A stretch of 64,000 nucleotides of DNA. It comes from an uncultured Opitutia bacterium. GTDB lineage: Bacteria; Verrucomicrobiota; Verrucomicrobiia; Opitutales; Opitutaceae. Location: assembly GCA_903825285.1 (NCBI GenBank), contig CAIJZY010000003.1:62001-126000 (forward strand), read 5' to 3'. This document shows, piece after piece, positions 50,877 to 57,737 of the stretch. Positions within the stretch are counted from its first letter, which is position 1. Each line of letters begins with the position of its first letter. The notes below the pieces were generated by a model. The model had not been told where the DNA came from. It did no database searches and was given only the letters and a program-made list of their open reading frames with translations. The position numbers and the translations under genes are program-made.

Positions 50877-52823
50877 ATGAAAACCGCGATTCCCCTCGTC
50901 AGCGACTGGAAGGTGATGCACGCCGAGCCCTGGCTCGGGCCGACCGTGGCGTGCTCGGCGCTGCCGCTGGCGGAGCGCTGGGTGCCGGCGCAGGTGCCGG
51001 GCGACGTGCACCTCGACTACGAGCGCGCGGGACTGATCCCGGATCCGTTCTTCGGGCTCAACCACGACCTCTGCCGGTGGATGGAGGACTGGGACTGGTG
51101 GTACCGCACCGAGGTGACCCCGCCCGCGCCCGGTCCGGGCCAGCGGCTGCACCTGCTCTTCGAGGGACTCGACGTCTTCGCCACGGTCTACCTCAACGGC
51201 CAGGAGGTCGCGCGGCACCAGAACATGTTCACGCCGCTGCGCGTGGACGTGACCGACCATGTGGTGCCGGGGTCCAACCGGCTCGAGGTGTGCCTGGGCG
51301 CACCCACGGCGCCGCCGGGGCGCAGCGCGTCGCCGGAGGTGCGGGGCTACGGCTCGCCGCTGCGCCTGCAGGTGCGCAAGGCCCAGTCCAGCTACGGCTG
51401 GAACATCACCCCGCGGCTGGTCACCATCGGCATCTGGCGGCCGGTCTCGTGGCTGCTCGTCGACGCCGTCGAGCTGGCGGACGTGTTTGTGAGCACCGTC
51501 GCGGTCCGGCCCGACGGTACCGCGGAGCTCGAGGCCCTGGTCGAGGTGCGCGCCAACCACGGCGCACCCGTCGCGGCCGCCGTGGAACTCACCGTCGCGG
51601 GCCAGTCGCGCACGGTCACGGTCCCGGGCGACGGCCGCGCGGTGGAGCGCTTCACGGTGCCAAACGCGGCGCTTTGGTGGCCGCACGGCCACGGGGCGCA
51701 GCCGCTCCACGCGTGGAGCGCGGTGCTGCGGCATGGCGGGCGCGAGCTGGACCGCCGGACTGGACGCTTCGGCATCCGGACGGTTGCGCTCATTCAGGAG
51801 CCCGGCGCCGACGGCACGACCTCGTTCATCCTGGCGGTGAACGGCCGGAAAATTTTCCTGAAGGGGATGAACTGGACGCCGGTGGACGCGATCTACGCGC
51901 GGATCACGCCGGCGCGGTACGACGAGCTGCTGCAGGCGACGCGCGCGGCGAACATCAACGCGCTGCGGGTCTGGGGCGGCGGCATCTACGAGGGCGACGC
52001 GTTTTACGCGCGCTGCGACGAGCTCGGGATCCTCGTCACGCACGACTTCATGTTCGCATGCGGCTGCTACCCGCAGGACCTGGCGTTCCTCGACGAGGCG
52101 CGGCGCGAGGCGGAGTTCCAGGTGCGGCGCCTGCGGCACTACGCCTGCATCGTGGCCTGGTTTGGCGACAACGAGAACGACGTGCTCGCCGACCTGAGCT
52201 TCAACCAGCCCGGCTACCGGCACAACCGGCTCAGCAAGGAGATTCTCCGCGAGGCCGTACGGGCGCACGCGCCACTCACACCATACGTGCCGACGTCGCC
52301 GTACTCGCCGACGGTCTACGACCAGAACTCGCCCCTCGAGGGCGACTGCCACCTCTGGGCCCACGGCCAGTCCTACCGGTCCGAGTTTTTCACCCAGCCG
52401 CGTCCGCGGATGGTCACGGAGATCGGCCACATGGGCATGCCCGACCGGACGGTGATCGAGCGATTCGTGAGTCCCGACCGGCTCTGGCCGATCTGGCACG
52501 CGGAGTACCTCACGCATGGCTCCGACTGCACGCGGCTCGACGGCATCGGGCTGCTGCGGACGATCTGGCAGAGCATCGCGGCGCGGGGCTGGGAGGAGCC
52601 GAGTTCCCTCGACGACCTCATCGAAAAGTCACAGCGCCTCCACGCCGAGGCCTCGCGGTTCTGGATCGAGCTGTACGGTGGCCAGCCCGACTGCTGGGGG
52701 CTTTTCCTGTGGAGCCTGTCCGACTGCTGGCCCCAGATCTCGCCGGCGTACATCGCGTATCCCTTTGGGCCCAAGCCCGCGCTCGACGCGGTGCGGGAGG
52801 CCTACGGCCGCATCCAGCGTTAG
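50877..52823 (+). CDS. Glycoside hydrolase family 2, beta-mannosidase-like
   Basis: This 648-residue enzyme has the GH2 order: sugar-binding jelly roll (LHLLFEGLDVFATVYLNGQEVA), immunoglobulin-like domain (about 200-300), and TIM barrel from about 320. The acid/base is probably Glu433 in WFGDNEND and the nucleophile Glu515 in MVTEIGHMG. GLDVFATVYLNG and VWGGGIYEGDAFY are characteristic of the beta-mannosidase branch. No signal peptide, so intracellular. It is shorter than most beta-mannosidases (about 800), lacking the final C-terminal domain. It diverges from the UroD-like gene. Confidence 0.88.
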   Translation: MKTAIPLVSDWKVMHAEPWLGPTVACSALPLAERWVPAQVPGDVHLDYERAGLIPDPFFGLNHDLCRWMEDWDWWYRTEVTPPAPGPGQRLHLLFEGLDVFATVYLNGQEVARHQNMFTPLRVDVTDHVVPGSNRLEVCLGAPTAPPGRSASPEVRGYGSPLRLQVRKAQSSYGWNITPRLVTIGIWRPVSWLLVDAVELADVFVSTVAVRPDGTAELEALVEVRANHGAPVAAAVELTVAGQSRTVTVPGDGRAVERFTVPNAALWWPHGHGAQPLHAWSAVLRHGGRELDRRTGRFGIRTVALIQEPGADGTTSFILAVNGRKIFLKGMNWTPVDAIYARITPARYDELLQATRAANINALRVWGGGIYEGDAFYARCDELGILVTHDFMFACGCYPQDLAFLDEARREAEFQVRRLRHYACIVAWFGDNENDVLADLSFNQPGYRHNRLSKEILREAVRAHAPLTPYVPTSPYSPTVYDQNSPLEGDCHLWAHGQSYRSEFFTQPRPRMVTEIGHMGMPDRTVIERFVSPDRLWPIWHAEYLTHGSDCTRLDGIGLLRTIWQSIAARGWEEPSSLDDLIEKSQRLHAEASRFWIELYGGQPDCWGLFLWSLSDCWPQISPAYIAYPFGPKPALDAVREAYGRIQR

Positions 52824-52848
52824 GCTGCTCGCTCGGGGAGCGAGCAGC
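52824..52848. terminator. Perfect 11-bp hairpin after the GH2 gene
   Basis: GCTGCTCGCTC, loop GGG, GAGCGAGCAGC begins one base after the stop codon (52824-52848). No T run follows; the TTGAAAG repeat element begins directly after it. Confidence 0.55.
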
Positions 52849-52954
52849 GGTTGAAAGTTGAGGGTTGAAAGTTGAAGGACCCTTTCACGGTGGCCCTGTT
52901 GTTCCCGAGTCGCAGGCCGACGGACTCTTTCAACTTTCGACCCTCAACTTTCAA
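52849..52954. repeat. Inverted arrays of the 7-nt unit TTGAAAG (copy 3)
   Basis: Left arm 52849-52876: GGTTGAA, AGTTGAG, GGTTGAA, AGTTGAA. Right arm 52927-52954: CTTTCAA, CTTTCGA, CCCTCAA, CTTTCAA. The core (about 50 bases) differs from copies 1 and 2. It fills the convergent spacer between GH2 and thpR. Confidence 0.82.
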
Positions 52955-53508
52955 CTCCCCAACGCCCCCAGCGGAAACTCGCGCTCGACGGTGTAGAGCG
53001 GTCCGCCGGGCTGCAGCACAGTCGAGTAGTGCGTGAACCGCGTGACGCGGAACTCCGGGCCGGCGAAATCGCGGTGGCGCTTCACGTAATGCGCGGCGGC
53101 CACGGGTGCGGCGTCCGGCCGCAGGCGGGCGAGCGTAACGTGCGGGTGGAACGTGCGCAGGTCGAGGTCGAGTCCGAGCGCCAGCAGGGAGTCGTCGAGG
53201 CGCTGGCGCAGCTGGAAGAGCAGGGGATGTCCGCGGCCCAGGCCGGCCCAGAGCACGGCGGGATGGCCGCGGGGCGGGAACGCGCCCACGCCTTCCAGCG
53301 GCAGGAGAAACGGCGCGACGCGGATGGCGCCGAGGGCCGCGTCCAGCGCCGCGCACCGGTCCGCGTCCAGTTCGCCGAGGAAGCGCAGGGTCACGTGCAG
53401 CTGCTCCGGCGGCGTCCAGGCGAAGCCCGGCAGCTCGGCGGTCAGCCCGGCGAGCACGCGCCGCGCCTCGTCGGGCAGGGGCAGCGCGATGAAATGGCGC
53501 GCGGACAT
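52951..53508 (-). CDS. thpR: RNA 2',3'-cyclic phosphodiesterase
   Basis: This 185-residue member of the 2H phosphoesterase superfamily (formerly 2'-5' RNA ligase) has the two catalytic HxTx motifs: QLHVTLRFLG near residue 38 and FHPHVTLARL near 122. It starts MSARHFIALPLPDEARR, which matches the family. The 3' end overlaps the last four bases of a repeat-element arm. It is convergent with GH2. Confidence 0.93.
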   Translation of the reverse strand: MSARHFIALPLPDEARRVLAGLTAELPGFAWTPPEQLHVTLRFLGELDADRCAALDAALGAIRVAPFLLPLEGVGAFPPRGHPAVLWAGLGRGHPLLFQLRQRLDDSLLALGLDLDLRTFHPHVTLARLRPDAAPVAAAHYVKRHRDFAGPEFRVTRFTHYSTVLQPGGPLYTVEREFPLGALGS

Positions 53509-53556
53509 GACGTCAAGTTGACGGCCAGCGCGTCGGCCGCAACCCGGACCGCGCGA

Positions 53557-53748
53557 TTACAGGTCGCGGCTCGGCCGCGGGAGGGGCCGGCCGGCCGGGA
53601 TGGGGTGGAGGGCACGCCAGAGCCCGCGCCAGTGGAAGCGCATCTCGGCGAGCAGGCCGGGGGAGGCCACGCGCCGGCGGGGGCGCAGCGAGGCCGGGCC
53701 GCGGCCGGAACGGGTCCAGGTGGTCGAGGTGGTCATTTTCGACTCCAT
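53557..53748 (-). CDS. Small Arg/Pro-rich hypothetical protein (doubtful)
   Basis: A 63-residue ORF upstream of thpR on the same strand: MESKMTTSTTWTRSGRGPA start and HWRGLWRALHPIPAGRPL near the end. The tryptophan-rich helix-like end is protein-like, but the low-complexity Arg/Pro content is also what GC-rich non-coding DNA gives. An inner Met at 53736 is an alternative start. No family recognised. Confidence 0.3.
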   Translation of the reverse strand: MESKMTTSTTWTRSGRGPASLRPRRRVASPGLLAEMRFHWRGLWRALHPIPAGRPLPRPSRDL

Positions 53749-53899
53749 CGGCCGCCGGGCGGGAAACTTGAGCCGGGCGGCGGAATATTTGAGCAGTCTT
53801 GGACAAGATCTGCGCAGCCCGCGTCCGGCGATTCTGCTAGTCTGCCGCCCGGCCGGCCGATTCCGGGCTGGTCGTCAAGTCAGGCCGGCTTTCCTGATT

Positions 53900-54193
53900 A
53901 TGCCCCCAACAACGACGAAGGAAAAAAGGATCGACCCCATCCGTGATCGCCGCGTGTGGCTGGAGCGCGAGGCTTTCGCTTTGTCCAAGACCTGTCCCGT
54001 CGAGCATGCCAATCCCGTCAACTGCCCGCTGTGCGACCTGCGTCCGCTGCCGCTGACCGAGCGCCGCGCCTGGATCTGCCAGCTCTCCGACGAGGAACTG
54101 GAGTACCTGGCGGCCTACCACCGCTCCTGCATGGCGCAGAAAAACGTGGCAGCAGGCGCAGCGGCGGCGCCGGCGTCCCGCCCGTCCACCTGA
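53900..54193 (+). CDS. Small cysteine-containing protein, lineage-type, unknown function
   Basis: This 97-residue protein begins MPPTTTKEKRIDPIRDRRVW and has TCPVEHANPVNCPLCDLRPL followed by a helical part (SDEELEYLAAYHRSCMA). Four cysteines (CPVE, CPLC, HRSC) could bind a metal. The C-terminus is an alanine-rich tail. The frame upstream is open but improbable. It is a free-standing gene before the MFS carrier. Function unknown. Confidence 0.7.
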   Translation: MPPTTTKEKRIDPIRDRRVWLEREAFALSKTCPVEHANPVNCPLCDLRPLPLTERRAWICQLSDEELEYLAAYHRSCMAQKNVAAGAAAAPASRPST

Positions 54194-54307
54194 CGCCCCG
54201 CCGGGCTAATCCGCGCTCGCTATCATCCCGCGCCGACCCGAACCTGCCGCCCGACCCCGGCGGCGCGATGGATCACGCGCTGTCTTTCAACCCCCTCGCT
54301 GCCACCC

Positions 54308-55753
54308 ATGAGTGACCCCGCCCCCCGCCAGACCTTCTCCGCCGCCGTCCTCGGCTACTTCCGCGACTTCGGCGTGCTGCGTGAGACGCAGGCCGAATAC
54401 TGGGGCGTCCAGATCGTCAACTTCCTCGACTGCACCGCCTACTTCGCGCTGCTGACGATCGCAGCCGTGTTCCTCTCCGACGACCTCGGGATGACCGACA
54501 AGCAGGCAGGCTACACGATCACGGCGTTCACGTCGGCGACGTCGCTGATGCTGCTGTTCTCGGGCATGCTGACGGACTGGCTCGGCATCCGCCGTGGGCT
54601 GGTCGTCACGATGTGGGGCTCGCTGGTGCTGCGCCTCGCGGTCGTGTGGGTGGGGCTGACGCCCTCGCTGCCGCACCGCGGCATCATCGCCGGCGTGCTG
54701 CTGTTCCTGATGGCGCCGTTCATGGCGGCGATCCAGACGATCTTCCAGTCGGCGACGAACCGCTACACCACGCGCCGCTCCCGCAGCGCGGGCTTCAACC
54801 TCTGGTACCTGTTCATGAACATCGGCGCGGCGGCCGCGGGCTTCTCCATCGACATCGTCCGCCAGTGGCTGCACCTGCCCAACGTCCACATCTTCACCCT
54901 CGGCGTGGTCACGGCGGTGCTCTGCCTCGTGGTGGCCCAGCTGATGATCAAGCGCGAGGACCAGCTGGTGAGCCCCGACGACCCGCCGGCGGCCCAGGCG
55001 GAGGAGAAGCAGGTCGTGCGGCAGAACCCGCTGCAGATCTGGCGCGGCATGATCCGCGAGCCGGCCATCTGGCGGCTGCTGGTCCTGATCGCGCTGATCG
55101 TCGGCGTGCGCGCGGTCTACGTTTATCTCTACCTGCTGATGCCGAAGTACTGGCTGCGCACGATCGGGCCGGACGCGGCGTTCGGCACGCTCAACGCGAT
55201 CAACCCGATCGGCATCGTGATCGGCCTCGTGATCTTCATCCCCTTCGCCAACCGGTTTCCGATCTACCGGATGCTGGTCTACGGGGCGATGATCTCGTCC
55301 ATCGCGCTGGTGCCAATGGCGGTGCCGTGGACCGCCTACGGCATGGACATCGGGCGGGCGCACTACCTCATGGCGCTGCTCTGCATGATCCTGGTCACCA
55401 TCGGCGAGGTCGTCTGGTCGCCCAAGCTCTACGAGTTCACCGCCGCGATCGCACCCAAGGGCCAGGAGGGCACCTACCTCGGGCTCTCCCTCATCCCGTG
55501 GTTCCTCGCCAAGACGCTGGTCAGCGCCTTTTCCGGCCATTTGCTCGAGCGCTGGTCGCCCGAGACCGTGATGGTCCACGGGGTCGCGACCCCGTTGCAG
55601 ACGGCGATGGTCGCGCACCAGCTTGACTACTGGCACCGGCCGGAGGCGATGTGGCTCGTGCTCGGCACCTATGCCCTGGTCGGCTGCATCGGCGCGGCCT
55701 TCCTGGAAAAGTGGCTGACGCAGGGCGTGAAGGCTTCTCCCGGGGCCGCCTGA
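54308..55753 (+). CDS. MFS transporter (POT-like)
   Basis: This 481-residue inner-membrane protein has 12 hydrophobic segments. GYTITAFTSATSLMLLFSGMLTDWLGIRRGL contains the MFS motif between helices 2 and 3 (DWLGIRRG); FQSATNRYTTRRSRSAGFNLWYLFMNIGAAAAGF resembles the central loop of the oligopeptide/POT branch. Substrate is unknown; sugars, peptides or nucleosides are possible. It lies 31 bases upstream of the sodium:solute symporter and is probably co-transcribed with it. Confidence 0.85.
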   Translation: MSDPAPRQTFSAAVLGYFRDFGVLRETQAEYWGVQIVNFLDCTAYFALLTIAAVFLSDDLGMTDKQAGYTITAFTSATSLMLLFSGMLTDWLGIRRGLVVTMWGSLVLRLAVVWVGLTPSLPHRGIIAGVLLFLMAPFMAAIQTIFQSATNRYTTRRSRSAGFNLWYLFMNIGAAAAGFSIDIVRQWLHLPNVHIFTLGVVTAVLCLVVAQLMIKREDQLVSPDDPPAAQAEEKQVVRQNPLQIWRGMIREPAIWRLLVLIALIVGVRAVYVYLYLLMPKYWLRTIGPDAAFGTLNAINPIGIVIGLVIFIPFANRFPIYRMLVYGAMISSIALVPMAVPWTAYGMDIGRAHYLMALLCMILVTIGEVVWSPKLYEFTAAIAPKGQEGTYLGLSLIPWFLAKTLVSAFSGHLLERWSPETVMVHGVATPLQTAMVAHQLDYWHRPEAMWLVLGTYALVGCIGAAFLEKWLTQGVKASPGAA

Positions 55754-55784
55754 GTCATCCGCCCCTGGCCGCTGTCCCGCCGCC

Positions 55785-57734
55785 ATGCACTCCCTCGCGG
55801 TCCTCGACTACGCCATCATCGGCGGCTACCTCGCCGTGAGCCTGGTGATGGGCGTGCTGATGACGCGCAAGGCGAGCGCGGGGCTGGACCACTACTTCCT
55901 CGGGGGCCGCTCGCTGCCGTGGTACCTGCTCGGCGTGGCCGGCATGGCGAACTGGTTCGACCTCACGGGCACGATGATCATCACGTCGTTCCTCTATCTG
56001 CTCGGGCCGCGCGGGCTGTTCATCGAGTTCCGCGGCGGCGCGGTGCTCGTCCTGGCGTTCCTGCTCGCGTTCACGGGCAAGTGGCACCGGCGCTCGGGCT
56101 GCATGACGGCCGCGGAGTGGATGACCTACCGCTTCGGCGCGGGCCGCGCGGCGGCGGGGGTCCGGCTGCTTACGGCGGTCGTCAACATCCTCATCGCGGT
56201 CATGATGCTCGCGTACCTCATCCGCGGGGCCAGCCTCTTCCTCGGCCTCTTTTTCCCCTGGCCGCCGCTGTACACGACGCTCGCGCTGATCACGGTGACG
56301 ACGCTGTACACCATGAGCGCGGGATTCTACGGCGTGGTGCTGACCGACCTCGTGCAGGGCGTGATTGTCATGGCGTCGTGCGCGATCATCGGCCTGCTCG
56401 CGTGGCAGCGCGTGCCGGACAGCGCCAGCCTCGCGGCGCTGGCGGCCCAGGTGACGGGCAACCAGGACTGGACCAGCTCGCGTCCGGCGTGGCACACGCC
56501 GATGCCCGCGGGCTACGCGGCGTACTCGCCGATGATCATGATGATGCTGTTCTACCTGGCGCGGAACGTCCTCGGCGGCTTCGGCACGGGCGCCGAGCCG
56601 CGGTACTTCGGCGCGCGCAGTGACCGCGACTGCGGCCTGCAGTCGCTGCTGCAGGGCGTGATGGTGATGTTCCGCTGGCCGCTGATGATCGGCTTTGCGG
56701 TGATGGGCCTCTACCTGGTGCACGCGCTGTATCCCGACCCCGCCGTCGTGCAGCGCGCCGCGGCGCTGATCCACGCGCAGTATCCCCAGGTCACCGCCGG
56801 CTCCTGGCACGACCTCACCAGCGCGCTCGTCAACTTCCCGGCGGAGCACCCCGCCGGCCTCATCCGCGACCTGCAGGCGCTGCTCGGCCCGGACTGGGCC
56901 GCGAAGCTGCCGCTGGTCGGCTGGGCGGGAACGGTGAACCCCGAGCAGATCCTGCCCGCGGTGCTGCTCAACCTCGTGCCCACGGGCCTGAAGGGCCTGC
57001 TCGTCGTGGCGATGTTCGCCGCGATGATGTCCTGCAAGAACGGCATGGTGAACGCGGCGAGCGGCTTCTTCGTCAAGGACCTCTACCAGAATTTCCTCCG
57101 GCCGCGGGCCGCGACCCGCGAGCTGATTATCGCGAGCTACGCCTCGACCCTCGCCATCGTGGCCGTCGCGTTCTGGTTCGGCGTGGCGGCGGCGAGCATC
57201 AACAATCTCTGGAGCTGGCTCGTGATGAGCCTCACGTCCGGCCAGCTGGCGCCGCAGGCCCTGCGGCTGTACTGGTGGCGCTGCAACGCCTGGGGCGTCA
57301 TCGGCGGCACGGTGCTCGGCGCCGTCGGCGCGGTGCTGCAGCGGGCGTTCTACCCGCAGCTGCCGGAGACGTCCCAGTTCCTGCTCATGACGGCGATTTC
57401 CTTTCTCGGGACGATTGCCGGCTCGCTGTTGACCGCGCCGACGCCGTTGGCGGTGGTGAAGAACTTCTACCGGACGACGCGGCCGTTCGGCTGGTGGGGC
57501 CCGCTGCGCGACGAGTTCCAGGGCGCGGCGCGGGCCGCGATGGACCGGGAGAACCGGCAGGACCTCGCGACCGTGCCGTTCGCGCTGTTGTGGCAGGTGA
57601 CGCTGTTCCTGCTCCCGATGCAGCTCGTGATCAAGTCCTACGACTCGTTCTGGTGCACGCTGCCGCTGTTCCTCGTCGGCGTGGCCGGCCTGTACCATTT
57701 CTGGTGGCGGCCGCTCTGGGCCCGCGAGCCCTGA
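55785..57734 (+). CDS. Sodium:solute symporter family protein
   Basis: This 649-residue membrane protein belongs to the SSS family (SLC5): ASAGLDHYFLGGRSLPWYLLG at the start, NWFDLTGTMIITSFLYLLGPRGLF, and LTAVVNILIAVMMLAYLIRGASLF. About 13-14 hydrophobic segments are present. A loop of about 70 residues (GSWHDLTSALVNFPAEHP...) is larger than in SglT. Substrate unknown; the neighbouring glycosidases make a sugar plausible. It converges on the hybrid kinase with three bases between the stops. Confidence 0.87.
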   Translation: MHSLAVLDYAIIGGYLAVSLVMGVLMTRKASAGLDHYFLGGRSLPWYLLGVAGMANWFDLTGTMIITSFLYLLGPRGLFIEFRGGAVLVLAFLLAFTGKWHRRSGCMTAAEWMTYRFGAGRAAAGVRLLTAVVNILIAVMMLAYLIRGASLFLGLFFPWPPLYTTLALITVTTLYTMSAGFYGVVLTDLVQGVIVMASCAIIGLLAWQRVPDSASLAALAAQVTGNQDWTSSRPAWHTPMPAGYAAYSPMIMMMLFYLARNVLGGFGTGAEPRYFGARSDRDCGLQSLLQGVMVMFRWPLMIGFAVMGLYLVHALYPDPAVVQRAAALIHAQYPQVTAGSWHDLTSALVNFPAEHPAGLIRDLQALLGPDWAAKLPLVGWAGTVNPEQILPAVLLNLVPTGLKGLLVVAMFAAMMSCKNGMVNAASGFFVKDLYQNFLRPRAATRELIIASYASTLAIVAVAFWFGVAAASINNLWSWLVMSLTSGQLAPQALRLYWWRCNAWGVIGGTVLGAVGAVLQRAFYPQLPETSQFLLMTAISFLGTIAGSLLTAPTPLAVVKNFYRTTRPFGWWGPLRDEFQGAARAAMDRENRQDLATVPFALLWQVTLFLLPMQLVIKSYDSFWCTLPLFLVGVAGLYHFWWRPLWAREP

Positions 57735-57737
57735 GCC

